A stretch of 19,776 nucleotides of DNA from Firmicutes bacterium CAG:95 (GCA_000438155.1 FR902980.1:108557-128332); one strand, 5' to 3'. Positions 1-8,351 are shown, numbered from the stretch's first letter. Notes: generated by a model from the sequence alone, not told the origin. Program-made: numbers and translations.

Positions 1-826
1 AAGAGAGCTTCTGCACCATTTCTTCCATGGTATAAGAAACCTCTTCTTTGGCATTCAATGCAGAACCGATTGCTGCAAATAAATGGGAATGTTCTGTTTC
101 AATGGTATGCTCCTCATCCAGTTTTAAGGTGCGGATAAAAGCAGCCTTTAATTCGGACAGGAAGTGGAGCGGACCGCCTAAAAAGGCAATGTGGCCGCGG
201 ATCGGTTTCCCACAGGCAAGACCACTGATGGTCTGGTTGACAACGGCCTGGAAAATGGAAGCTGCGAGGTCTTCCTTGGTTGCCCCTTCGTTGATGAGGG
301 GCTGGATATCGGACTTGGCAAATACGCCACAGCGCGCAGCAATGGTGTAGAGGGATTTGTAGCCCCTGGCATATTCGTTTAATCCGGCCGCATCGGTCTG
401 TAACAGGGAAGCCATCTGGTCGATAAAGGAGCCTGTACCACCGGCACAGATTCCGTTCATACGTTGTTCCACGTTACCGCCTTCAAAATAAATAATCTTG
501 GCATCTTCACCACCTAATTCGATCGCAACATCCGTTTTCGGTGCAATTTCCTTTAATGCAGTGGCAACTGAAATTACCTCCTGGACAAAGGGAACCTTCA
601 GATGGTTGGCAAGGGTTAATCCACCGGAGCCTGTGATCATGGGGTGCAGCCTTATATTTCCTAATTGACTGTATGCATCACTAAGAAGGGAATGAAGTGT
701 TTCCCTGATGTTCGCGAAATGTCTCTTGTAGTCGGAAAAAAGGATGTTGTGTGCACTATCCAGAATGGCAATCTTAACGGTGGTTGAGCCGATATCAATG
801 CCGAGTGTATATTGCTTGTTTTCCAT
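1..826 (-). CDS. Acyl-CoA dehydratase activase (BadF/BadG/HgdC-type ATPase), N-terminal part, cut by window edge
   Basis: The leftward open frame starts at the ATG at 826-824, with ribosome binding site AAAGGCGG at 840-833, and stays open to base 2 (275 residues). The N-terminus has the ASKHA-fold phosphate motif GIDIGSTTVK (residues 9-18). ELGGEDAK lies at 103-110, and GICAGGTGSF places Cys127 beside a loop. Cys166 sits in AARCGVFAKSD. In the HgdC family these two cysteines bridge a [4Fe-4S] cluster between the subunits of a homodimer. The activase hydrolyses ATP to inject an electron into a partner 2-hydroxyacyl-CoA dehydratase. The GKPIRGHIAFLGGPLHFLSEL stretch (207 on) resembles, from memory, the very large (about 1400-residue) fused activase-dehydratase-like proteins of Clostridia more than stand-alone HgdC. 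The rest of the gene lies outside the window, so the fused architecture is inference. The family call is firm; the substrate is unknown. Confidence 0.9.
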   Translation of the reverse strand, partial: MENKQYTLGIDIGSTTVKIAILDSAHNILFSDYKRHFANIRETLHSLLSDAYSQLGNIRLHPMITGSGGLTLANHLKVPFVQEVISVATALKEIAPKTDVAIELGGEDAKIIYFEGGNVEQRMNGICAGGTGSFIDQMASLLQTDAAGLNEYARGYKSLYTIAARCGVFAKSDIQPLINEGATKEDLAASIFQAVVNQTISGLACGKPIRGHIAFLGGPLHFLSELKAAFIRTLKLDEEHTIETEHSHLFAAIGSALNAKEEVSYTMEEMVQKLS

Positions 827-858
827 ATTTTACCGCCTTTCATTTCCTTATTTGATTT

Positions 859-1009
859 GTAACTATTCAGAGCCATGCAAATTATGGCAATTGGACATAG
901 AATGCCTGCATTCATATGGACATTTCACATGATTTATATGGCGAAATAACCACATGAGTAAACTACGCTGTGAAACAACGGTTTTACGAATGCGGTTCTG
1001 AATAGTTAC
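859..1009. repeat. MITE-like element, copy 1, with terminal inverted repeats
   Basis: The element begins GTAACTATTCAGAGCC (859-874) and ends with the inverse, GGTTCTGAATAGTTAC (994-1009), matching at 15 of 16 positions. The first 24 bases (859-882) are identical to the reverse complement of 16833-16856. Inside are two foldable parts. One is an imperfect hairpin at 879-935, closed by AAATTATG/CATGATTT with GAATGC/GCATTC at the tip. The other is GTAAAC...GTTTTAC at 958-987. No open frame of note is present. It lies 33 bp before the start of the leftward activase gene, so that gene's promoter must lie inside or beyond it. No convincing target-site duplication was found; both flanks are T-rich (TTT). 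Confidence 0.75.
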
Positions 1010-1082
1010 TTTACTTTAATTTCTGTGTAGCCACCATGTGATTATACGACACGAATCGGCAAAAAGCAACGGAACATTTGCG

Positions 1083-1111
1083 TTTACATTTTGAAGCCGG
1101 AATGATAGAAT
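1083..1111 (+). promoter_or_regulatory. Sigma-A-type promoter for the rhomboid-like gene run
   Basis: The -35 box is TTTACA (1083-1088) and the -10 box is TAGAAT (1106-1111), 17 bp apart. An extended TG motif sits at 1103-1104. Each hexamer matches consensus at 5 of 6 positions. The predicted start, near 1118, leaves a leader of about 28 nt that contains the ribosome binding site. It probably drives the rightward genes from 1146 onward. Confidence 0.7.
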
Positions 1112-1145
1112 AAATGGACTAATAGTTTTTGAAAGGCGTAGAAGA

Positions 1146-2045
1146 ATGAGTAATTTTGAAAAGAAATTCGGTAAATATGCAATTAAGAATCTGTCGTTGA
1201 TCCTCATCATGTTTTATGCATGCGGTTATCTCATGAAATGGATCAATCCGGGCTTTTTTACCTATTTATATTTGAATCCGTATGAAATCATTCACCATTT
1301 CCAGATCTGGAGACTTTTGACATGGCTGATTGTTCCGCCGGACAGCTTTGACTTTTGGACACTGCTCATGCTTTATTTTTACTATTCGATCGGCACGAGC
1401 TTAGAGCGTACCTGGGGAACCTACCGGTATAATGTCTATATTTTTTCCGGTATTCTTTTTACGGCAGTTGGAGCTTTTATCCTGTATGGAATCAGTTCCC
1501 TGCTTGGGGCACAGAGCCTTGGATTATGGACAACGGTAAATGGTTATATTACCTATCCGACGATGTTCAGCACCTACTATGTCAATATGTCCATCTTTTT
1601 AGCTTATGCGGCAACCTTCCCGGATTATGAAGTATTGTTGTTTTTTATCCTGCCGATCAAGGTGAAGTTTCTTGGTATTATTTACGGGGCGATGCTGGTT
1701 TACCAGTTCATTGTCGGTTATGGAACGAGCTCGGCTCTGTTTTACTATAACCTCGGCATCCGTTTCGTGATTACAGCATCCCTTCTTAATTTTGTGGTAT
1801 TTTTCTTTACCAGCCGCAGAAAGGTACGCAGGGGACCGATCCGGATTACGAGACAGCAGGCAGCAAAACAACAGTCATTTCGTCATGAGGCGAAGAAGAG
1901 TGGCAGTATCACCAGGCATAAATGTGCTGTCTGTGGAAGAACGGATGAGACGAATCCGGAGCTGGAGTTCCGCTTCTGCTCGAAGTGTAACGGAAATTAT
2001 GAATATTGTCAGGATCATCTGTTTACCCATACGCATGTACAATAA
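1146..2045 (+). CDS. Rhomboid-like multi-pass membrane protein with C-terminal zinc ribbon
   Basis: The 299-residue protein has several hydrophobic membrane segments between residues 15 and 225, then a basic linker and a cysteine cluster. Cys260-x2-Cys263, Cys278-x2-Cys281 and Cys288-x2-His291 look like a zinc ribbon. The pattern IWRLLTWLIVPP (54-65) followed by GTSLERTWGTYRYNVYIFSG (83-102) resembles the start of the rhomboid/derlin-like fold. I do not see the GxSG serine motif, or the histidine-rich TM2 of active rhomboid proteases, so it is probably a non-proteolytic member. The start has AAAGG at 1132-1136, 9 nt upstream. It is the first gene after the promoter at 1083-1111 and is followed after 52 nt by the sigma-like gene. 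Its function is unknown; membrane scaffold or quality-control roles are only inference. Confidence 0.7.
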   Translation: MSNFEKKFGKYAIKNLSLILIMFYACGYLMKWINPGFFTYLYLNPYEIIHHFQIWRLLTWLIVPPDSFDFWTLLMLYFYYSIGTSLERTWGTYRYNVYIFSGILFTAVGAFILYGISSLLGAQSLGLWTTVNGYITYPTMFSTYYVNMSIFLAYAATFPDYEVLLFFILPIKVKFLGIIYGAMLVYQFIVGYGTSSALFYYNLGIRFVITASLLNFVVFFFTSRRKVRRGPIRITRQQAAKQQSFRHEAKKSGSITRHKCAVCGRTDETNPELEFRFCSKCNGNYEYCQDHLFTHTHVQ

Positions 2046-2097
2046 GATATCTGGCAGAACAGTTAGGATATTCTAAGTTTTGGAAAGAAGGACTGAT

Positions 2098-2748
2098 ATG
2101 AATAAAGAAATACTTTTTGCACAAAAGCTCGGAGAAATCCGGAAGCTTGCTAAAGAACAGGGCAATTATGTGACAAAGAAGCAGGTTGCAGAGGCATTTG
2201 CAGAACTGGAATTTCAGGAAGACCAGTTCCAGATGGTGTATGACTATCTGACGAAGCATAAAATCGGCATTGATGAGCCGGTGGATCTGGATGAATACCT
2301 GTCAGAGGATGAGGTCGATTATCTTAAGATGTATGAAGAAGAACTGGCTGCAATGGAGTCGGTAACCGATGGACAGAGGGAGGCCATTCTGTTAAGTGCC
2401 ATGGCAGGAGAAACGGATGCAAAGAAGCGCCTTATTGAAATTTATCTTCCTCAGGTTATTGAAATATCGAAGCTTTATACCGGACAGGGTGTTTATATTG
2501 AGGATCTGGTTGGAGAAGGGAATCTGGCTCTTGCACAGGGGGTTACTATGTTAGGGTGTCTTGAACATGCCAAAGAGGCAGAGGGGATGCTGATGAAGAT
2601 GGTGATGGATGCTATGGAAGAACTGATTCAGGAGGATCTGACCGAGAAGGATATTGTGAAGAAAGCCATCGATCAGGAGAAAAAAAAGAAGAATAATAAT
2701 GATTCTTTGCAGACCGATACAGATACGGGCGAAGATTCGGATAAGTAA
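2098..2748 (+). CDS. Truncated sigma-70-like protein (regions 1.1, 1.2 and 2.1-2.2 only)
   Basis: The 216-residue protein uses ATG 2098 with AGAAGGA about 7 nt upstream; an in-frame TTG at 2080 has no ribosome binding site. Residues 1-60 resemble sigma region 1.1, with a Y-V-T-K-K-Q helix-turn pattern ending in KIGID. Residues 63-90 look like region 1.2 (DLDEYLSEDEVDYL). Residues 100-152 follow region 1.2/2.1-2.2: AGETDAKKRLIEIYLPQVIE, then SKLYTGQGVYIEDLVGEGNL, the equivalent of the core-polymerase-binding DLIQEGN helix. The aromatic -10-melting region 2.3-2.4 and regions 3 and 4 are absent. The chain ends in an acidic and lysine/asparagine-rich tail (195-216). It should be able to contact the RNA polymerase beta-prime coiled coil but not recognise a promoter. 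It sits between the rhomboid-like gene and an unknown gene. The function is not established. Confidence 0.7.
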   Translation: MNKEILFAQKLGEIRKLAKEQGNYVTKKQVAEAFAELEFQEDQFQMVYDYLTKHKIGIDEPVDLDEYLSEDEVDYLKMYEEELAAMESVTDGQREAILLSAMAGETDAKKRLIEIYLPQVIEISKLYTGQGVYIEDLVGEGNLALAQGVTMLGCLEHAKEAEGMLMKMVMDAMEELIQEDLTEKDIVKKAIDQEKKKKNNNDSLQTDTDTGEDSDK

Positions 2749-2788
2749 TAGGTTGGTATGCACAAGAAAGCTTGGAGAATAAACGAGA

Positions 2789-3226
2789 ATGAAATTTTTT
2801 GAAGGAACTTCAGAATATCAGGATTTTAAATATGTACTGCAGGATACCCGGACGGTATCGCTTGGGGTAAAATATACCTATGAGGAGCTTCTGCAGGACG
2901 AGAGGGTGCCGTTTAAGTTTCAGGCGGTTATTTCCCAGTATCTGCTAAAGGAAGCTGCTCCGGAGACAACGCTTGAAAGTGAATTTTATTATATGGAAAA
3001 GGGAACCTTTGTATATGAAACCTACAGGCAGCTGAAGGCACGGGCAAAGGTACGTACCCAGACTGTAAAGAAAACGATGACAGGAAAAGAAAAGATTGTT
3101 TATAAGGAAGAAATCTGGACGGTAGAGGAGCTGGCACAGATGAACCTTGCCAGAAAAAAAGCAGCCGGGCTGATGATTGAAGAGATTGAGTTATCGAAGC
3201 TTGGCTTAATGACATTTTCCATCTAA
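2789..3226 (+). CDS. Conserved-looking protein of unknown function
   Basis: This 145-residue soluble, charged protein starts at ATG 2789, with GGAG at 2774-2777, 11 nt upstream. It begins 40 nt after the sigma-like gene. I do not recognise the family. It has no signal peptide, membrane segment or cysteines that suggest metal binding. Residues 1-60 are mixed alpha/beta in character; residues 75-125 are lysine-rich and helical (YRQLKARAKVRTQTVKKTMTG). Codon use and ribosome binding site look like those of its neighbours. Position suggests co-transcription with the sigma-like and M16C peptidase genes, which is the only hint to a role. Confidence 0.7.
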   Translation: MKFFEGTSEYQDFKYVLQDTRTVSLGVKYTYEELLQDERVPFKFQAVISQYLLKEAAPETTLESEFYYMEKGTFVYETYRQLKARAKVRTQTVKKTMTGKEKIVYKEEIWTVEELAQMNLARKKAAGLMIEEIELSKLGLMTFSI

Positions 3227-3275
3227 AAATAAAGTTGTAAGTATTGGAAAGAAAACGGAGGGAATGAAGGAAACG

Positions 3276-6206
3276 ATGAAAAGCTTAAAGGGACTTGATA
3301 AATATGAGGTAATAGTAGAACGCCATATCGGGGATCTGAACTCGGACGGTTATCTGTTAAAGCACAGGAAGACCGGGGCGTATATAACACTGCTTTTAAA
3401 TGATGATGAAAATAAGGTGTTTTATATCGGCTTCCGTACACCGCCTAAGGACAGTACGGGGGTAGCGCACATCTTAGAGCATTCGGTGCTGTGCGGATCA
3501 AAGGAATTTCCAGTGAAGGATCCGTTTATTGAACTGGCAAAGGGTTCCTTAAACACCTTTTTAAATGCGATGACCTATCCGGATAAGACGGTTTATCCGG
3601 TGGCAAGCTGCAATGATAAGGACTTTAAGAATCTGGTGCATGTCTATCTGGATGCTGTGTTCTATCCGAATATTTATAAGGAAGAGAAGATTTTCCGACA
3701 GGAAGGCTGGCATTATGAGATGGAGGATACTGATGCACCGCTTACCATCAATGGTGTAGTTTATAACGAAATGAAGGGAGCTTTTTCCTCTCCGGATGAT
3801 GTGGTTTCCCGTGAGGTAATGAACGGATTATATCCGGATACCACGTATGGACTGGAATCCGGCGGAGATCCGGAGGTCATTCCGGAGCTTACCTATGAGG
3901 AATTTTTAAAGTTTCATGGGAAATATTATCATCCGTCGAACAGCCTGATTTATCTGTATGGAAATCTGGATCCGGAAGAATATCTTACGTTTCTGGATGA
4001 AAAGTATCTGTCCTCTTATGAGACACTGGAAGTTGATTCTGCGATTCCGTTACAGAAGCCGTTTGACGAAAAACGCTGCGTGAAGCGTGAATACTCCGTG
4101 ATGGAAGGAGATATTGCAGAAAACGAAACCTATCTTACCTATAATATTGCAATGGGAAGCAGTCTCGACCGGGAACTGTATATTGCGATGGACGTGCTGG
4201 TTCATGTGCTCTGTTCAGATCCGGGGTCACCGGTAAAGCAGGCTCTTGTGGATGCGGGAATCGGAGATGAGGTTTACAGCTATTCCGAAACCGGCATTGC
4301 ACAGCCGTACTTTTCCATTACCGCAAAGAATGCTTCCTCCGCACAGCAGGAACAGTTTGTTTCCATTATCGAAGAAGAGCTGCAGAAAATTGTGAAGCAT
4401 GGGATTGACAGGAAAGCGCTTCTTGCAACTTTAAATGAATTTGAATTCCGTTACCGTGAAGCAGATTTTGGCTCCTATCCAAGAGGACTGATGCTTGGCC
4501 TGCAGGCACTCGACAGCTGGCTTTATGACAAAGAGAAGCCGTTTATCCACATTGAAGCCAATGATACGCTTGCAGTTTTAAAAGAAAAGATTGAGACCTC
4601 TTACTATGAAGGTCTGGTACAGAAATATTTTATTGATAACCGGCATAAAGCAGTGGTTGTCGTAGAACCGGTTCCCGGACTTACAGGGAAGAAGGAAAAG
4701 GAACTTGCCGATCGTCTGGCAGCAATAAAGGATCGGATGACGGAGGAAGAAAAGCAGGCGGTTGTAGATGCAACAAAAGCGCTCCATGCTTATCAGCAGG
4801 AGCCAAGCCCGAAGGAGGATCTTGCAAAGATTCCGCTTCTTAAGAGAGAAGATATGAAGAAGGAAGCAGCGGCTTATGTCAATGAGGAGCGTGGCAGCAA
4901 GGAAGCTCCGGTTTTATATCATAATATTTTTACGAACGGAATCGGCTACCTGAATCTTGTATTTGATGCTTCCCATGTGCCGGCAAGACTGTTCCCTTAT
5001 ATTGGAATTTTAAAGAGTATTTTCACCTTGATGGTAGACACGGAGCATTATTCCTACAGTGATCTGTATAATGAAATCCGGATCCATACCGGTGGAACGA
5101 AAATGGTATTTAATGTGTATACCAATGCCAAAGATATGGCGAAGGTTAAGCCAACCTTTGAAGCACGGACGAAGTTCCTGTTTAATCAGAAGGATAAGGC
5201 AGTAGAACTTTTGGAAGAAATCCTGATCCATGCGGATTTCACGGATACGAAGCGTCTGTATGAAATTCTTGCGGAGTATAAATCCGATATGCAGGCCACC
5301 ATGCAGAGTGCAGGACACAGTCTGGCAGCAATCCGTGCGATGTCATACTTCTCAAAGTCTGCAGCAGTTACCGAACAGGTAAATGGTATTCCACAATATC
5401 GCCTGCTTGAGGAGCTTACAAAGAATTTTGAAGATCATAAGGAAGAGCTTGTTGCAAATCTGAAGGAACTCTGTCAATATCTTTTCCGGCCGGAAAATCT
5501 GCTGCTGGATTATACCGCACCGGAAGAGGGATATGCGGGAATTGAGGAAGCCGTAGACCGTCTCCGTAAGAGGCTTTATACCGGAGAGATCGCTAAGGAA
5601 ACCTATGAGCCGGTTACTGAAAAGAAGAATGAAGGCTTTTTAACCGCCGGACAGGTTCAGTATGTATGCCGTGCCGGCAACTTTATCAGGGAGGGACTTC
5701 CTTATACAGGTGCCTTAAGGGTACTTAAGGTAATGATGGGATATGATTATCTCTGGAATCAGGTCCGTGTGGTTGGTGGAGCGTATGGATGTATGTGCAG
5801 CTTTGGCAGGAACGGAGATGCATACTTTGTTTCCTATCGTGATCCGAACCTTGAAAAAACAATCAGGACCTATGAGCAGGCGGCAGATTATATTGCTGGC
5901 TGCAGGCTTGATGAGAGGGAAGTGACCCAGTTTATCATCGGGGCAGTCAGTGAGCTTGATACACCGATGACTCCGGCCGTGAAGGGCATTTATTCCCTGG
6001 GCGGTTACATGACAGGCCTTTCCATGGAACGGTTGCAGAAGGAGCGGGATGAACTGCTTGCGGTTACACCGGAAATCATTCAGGGACTTGGCAGACAGGT
6101 CGCAGCCTTTATGAAGCAGGATTATATCTGCGTGGTCGGAAACGGAAACAAATTAAAGGAAAGCAAAGAGCTGTTTATGAACATGGAACAGTTATTCCGG
6201 TCTTGA
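3276..6206 (+). CDS. M16C-family zinc metallopeptidase (PreP/insulinase-like)
   Basis: The 976-residue protein has the inverted zinc motif HxxEH as H65-I-L-E68-H69, and the downstream glutamate in NGVVYNEMKGA is E165. These are the M16 catalytic and zinc-ligand residues. The length and the single-chain two-half architecture match the presequence-protease (M16C) subfamily. That subfamily encloses and degrades unfolded oligopeptides in a closed chamber. There is no signal peptide, so it is cytosolic. An in-frame ATG at 3264 is only 1 nt after the GGAGGG at 3257-3262, which is too close to use. ATG 3276 has GAAGG at 3266-3270, 5 nt upstream, and gives an N-terminus (MKSLKGLDKYEVIVER) like family members. 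The next gene begins 139 nt after the stop. Confidence 0.93.
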   Translation: MKSLKGLDKYEVIVERHIGDLNSDGYLLKHRKTGAYITLLLNDDENKVFYIGFRTPPKDSTGVAHILEHSVLCGSKEFPVKDPFIELAKGSLNTFLNAMTYPDKTVYPVASCNDKDFKNLVHVYLDAVFYPNIYKEEKIFRQEGWHYEMEDTDAPLTINGVVYNEMKGAFSSPDDVVSREVMNGLYPDTTYGLESGGDPEVIPELTYEEFLKFHGKYYHPSNSLIYLYGNLDPEEYLTFLDEKYLSSYETLEVDSAIPLQKPFDEKRCVKREYSVMEGDIAENETYLTYNIAMGSSLDRELYIAMDVLVHVLCSDPGSPVKQALVDAGIGDEVYSYSETGIAQPYFSITAKNASSAQQEQFVSIIEEELQKIVKHGIDRKALLATLNEFEFRYREADFGSYPRGLMLGLQALDSWLYDKEKPFIHIEANDTLAVLKEKIETSYYEGLVQKYFIDNRHKAVVVVEPVPGLTGKKEKELADRLAAIKDRMTEEEKQAVVDATKALHAYQQEPSPKEDLAKIPLLKREDMKKEAAAYVNEERGSKEAPVLYHNIFTNGIGYLNLVFDASHVPARLFPYIGILKSIFTLMVDTEHYSYSDLYNEIRIHTGGTKMVFNVYTNAKDMAKVKPTFEARTKFLFNQKDKAVELLEEILIHADFTDTKRLYEILAEYKSDMQATMQSAGHSLAAIRAMSYFSKSAAVTEQVNGIPQYRLLEELTKNFEDHKEELVANLKELCQYLFRPENLLLDYTAPEEGYAGIEEAVDRLRKRLYTGEIAKETYEPVTEKKNEGFLTAGQVQYVCRAGNFIREGLPYTGALRVLKVMMGYDYLWNQVRVVGGAYGCMCSFGRNGDAYFVSYRDPNLEKTIRTYEQAADYIAGCRLDEREVTQFIIGAVSELDTPMTPAVKGIYSLGGYMTGLSMERLQKERDELLAVTPEIIQGLGRQVAAFMKQDYICVVGNGNKLKESKELFMNMEQLFRS

Positions 6207-6345
6207 GAAACAGCTCCGAAGCATTACTTAACATGTATACGGAGAAGCTGGCTGTCAGCAGCAGGCTCGATGGTGGAACAAGGTACGGGCAGGCAGTAAC
6301 AATATGTGGGGATTATTTGTCAGAAACAAGGGAGGAATGAAAAGG

Positions 6346-7422
6346 ATGAGAAAAAGAATAACATGGCGTTATATCACGTTGGCAGGGCTTATGGCTCTTG
6401 GATTAACCGGCTGTGGAGCTTCTTCAAAGGGTGCGGCAACGGAAGCTGCAGTGGCAGATTCGGCTTATCTTAGCGATGATATGTACAGCTATGATAACAG
6501 CTATTATGAGGAAGCTGCAAGCGAAGAATATGACAGCACTACCGGTTCGACAGAAAACGTAGAAAAGGTACAGGATACCAGCCGTAAGCTGATTAAAAAC
6601 GTGGATATGTCTGTAGAGACCGAAGAATTTGACACATTGCTTGCAAATGTGGAAAAAAGGATCGAAGCGCTTGGCGGGTATATTGAGACCAGCAATGTCT
6701 ATAACGGAAGCACTTACAAAGCTGCCGGCAATCTTCGTACTGCAAATATTACGGCCCGGATTCCGGCAGAGAGGCTGAACGAATTTCTGTCCCTTGTTTC
6801 TGAAGCCTCAAATGTAATCAACAAAAATGAGAGCGTGACGGATGTTACCCTGCAGTATGTGGATATGCAGAGCCATAAGGAGGCGCTGCAGACCGAACAG
6901 CAGCGGTTATTGGAACTTCTCGAGCAGGCAGAAACCATTGACGATATCATCACGATCGAGAGCCGGCTTTCTGATGTGCGTTATCAGATCGAAAGTATGG
7001 AATCCCAGCTTCGTACCTTTGACAATCAGGTATCCTACAGTACTGTTTATCTATATATTGACGAAGTGAAGACTTATACCCAGACTGAGGAGCAGACACG
7101 CCTTCAGAGAATGGCAGGTGGATTTGTAAACAGCCTTAAGGGAATTGGAAACGGCTTTCTTGATTTTTGCGTTTCATTTGTCATTGCTCTTCCATACCTT
7201 GTTGTCTGGGCAGTGATTATCGTTGTGTTCATCCTCCTTATCCGTCTGATCGTCAAAAAATCAAAAAAGAGCAGCGAAAAAAGAGCCTTAAAGCAGCAGA
7301 TCAAGGAACGGGAACGCCAGGCTGCCTATGAAGCGCATCTTAAGAATATGGATAAAGAAAAAGTACAGAAAGCAGATACAGTAGATTCAGAAAACAGCCA
7401 GGGAAAGGAAAAGAAGGAGTAG
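6346..7422 (+). CDS. DUF4349 lipoprotein with C-terminal membrane anchor
   Basis: This 358-residue protein starts at ATG 6346, with GGGAGG at 6330-6335, 10 nt upstream. ATGs at 6304 and 6337 in the same frame are poorly placed and would spoil the signal peptide. MRKRITWRYITLAGLMALGL is followed by the lipobox LTGC, so the mature protein is lipid-anchored. A low-complexity Tyr/Ser/Glu linker follows. The DUF4349 core then runs from RKLIKNVDMSVETEEFDTLL through ALGGYIETSNVY and ITARIPAERLNEFL, to a coiled coil (KEALQTEQQRLLELLEQAE...ESRLSDVRYQIESME). A hydrophobic segment (PYLVVWAVIIVVFILLIRL) and a basic tail follow. It is therefore held to the outer face of the membrane at one end and spans it at the other. 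Its role is unknown; the gene overlaps era's ribosome binding site. Confidence 0.88.
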   Translation: MRKRITWRYITLAGLMALGLTGCGASSKGAATEAAVADSAYLSDDMYSYDNSYYEEAASEEYDSTTGSTENVEKVQDTSRKLIKNVDMSVETEEFDTLLANVEKRIEALGGYIETSNVYNGSTYKAAGNLRTANITARIPAERLNEFLSLVSEASNVINKNESVTDVTLQYVDMQSHKEALQTEQQRLLELLEQAETIDDIITIESRLSDVRYQIESMESQLRTFDNQVSYSTVYLYIDEVKTYTQTEEQTRLQRMAGGFVNSLKGIGNGFLDFCVSFVIALPYLVVWAVIIVVFILLIRLIVKKSKKSSEKRALKQQIKERERQAAYEAHLKNMDKEKVQKADTVDSENSQGKEKKE

Positions 7423-7425
7423 CTC

Positions 7426-8340
7426 ATGAAGGAGAATTACAAGTCCGGATTTGCCACGCTGATCGGAAGACCAAATGTTGGAAAATCCACATTGATGAAC
7501 TGTCTGATTGGACAGAAAATCGCGATCACCTCAAGCAAGCCGCAGACCACCAGAAACCGGATCCAGACGGTGTATACCTCGCAGGAAGGACAGATCGTTT
7601 TTGTGGACACACCGGGAATCCATAAGGCCAAGAACAAGCTTGGTGATTATATGGTAAACATTGCAACACGTTCCTTAAGGGATGTGGATGTTGTGCTCTG
7701 GCTTGTGGAACCGACGAATTATATCGGGGCTGGAGAAAAGCATATCATTGAACAGCTTAAAGGAATTAAAACACCGGTCATCCTTGTTATCAATAAGATC
7801 GATACAGTGAAAAAAGAGGAATTGTTTGGCTTTATTGATACCTACCGGAAGGAGATGGACTTTCAGGAGATCGTTCCGGTATCTGCCCTGAAACAGGAAA
7901 ATACGGAAGAACTTATTAAGTGCATTATGAAATATCTGCCGTACGGACCTGCCTTTTATGATGAGGATACGATCACTGACCAGCCACAGCGTCAGATTGT
8001 GGCGGAGCTTATCCGTGAAAAGGCATTACGGTGCCTCGATGAAGAAATTCCGCACGGAATTGCTGTAACCATCGAAAAGATGAAGTGGCGTAAGAGCAGT
8101 AAGGGAACGATTGTGGATATCGAAGCCACCATTATCTGTGAGAGGGAATCCCACAAGGGAATTATCATCGGAAAGCAGGGAACAATGCTTCGTAAGATCG
8201 GGCAGTCTGCCCGCCGGGATATCGAAGAGATGCTGGAAGAAAAAGTAAATCTGCAGCTTTGGGTAAAGGTCCGCAGGGACTGGCGAGACAGCGATCTGCT
8301 TCTCAAAAATTACGGATATAATCCGAAAGATAACGAATAG
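7426..8340 (+). CDS. era: GTPase Era
   Basis: This 304-residue GTPase assists maturation of the 30S ribosomal subunit by binding the 3' end of 16S rRNA. All signature motifs are present: G1 GRPNVGKS (14-21), G2 region QTTRNRIQ (40-47), G3 DTPG (61-64), G4 NKID (123-126) and G5 SAL (153-155). The C-terminal KH RNA-binding domain carries GIIIGKQG (245-252). The start lies 3 nt after the stop of the DUF4349 gene, and its ribosome binding site AAGGAG (7414-7419) is inside that gene's last codons, so translation is coupled. Length is normal for the family. The following small gene and recO reproduce the Firmicute era-yqzL-recO order. Confidence 0.98.
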   Translation: MKENYKSGFATLIGRPNVGKSTLMNCLIGQKIAITSSKPQTTRNRIQTVYTSQEGQIVFVDTPGIHKAKNKLGDYMVNIATRSLRDVDVVLWLVEPTNYIGAGEKHIIEQLKGIKTPVILVINKIDTVKKEELFGFIDTYRKEMDFQEIVPVSALKQENTEELIKCIMKYLPYGPAFYDEDTITDQPQRQIVAELIREKALRCLDEEIPHGIAVTIEKMKWRKSSKGTIVDIEATIICERESHKGIIIGKQGTMLRKIGQSARRDIEEMLEEKVNLQLWVKVRRDWRDSDLLLKNYGYNPKDNE

Positions 8341-8351
8341 AAAATTTCAAA

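Noticed and set aside
48..382. Rightward open frames at the left edge
   Set aside because: The leftward activase reading is full of conserved motifs; these frames are its antisense shadows.
3264..3275. Upstream ATG of the M16C peptidase
   Set aside because: It lies 1 nt after GGAGGG, so it cannot be used efficiently; ATG 3276 is better placed.
6207..6303. Hairpin CAGC-TCCG/CGGAG-AGCTG after the M16C gene as terminator
   Set aside because: The stem is bulged, the loop is long and no T tract follows.
6304..6345. Longer start for the DUF4349 lipoprotein
   Set aside because: It would add residues before a standard lipoprotein signal and lacks a suitable ribosome binding site; ATG 6346 fits.
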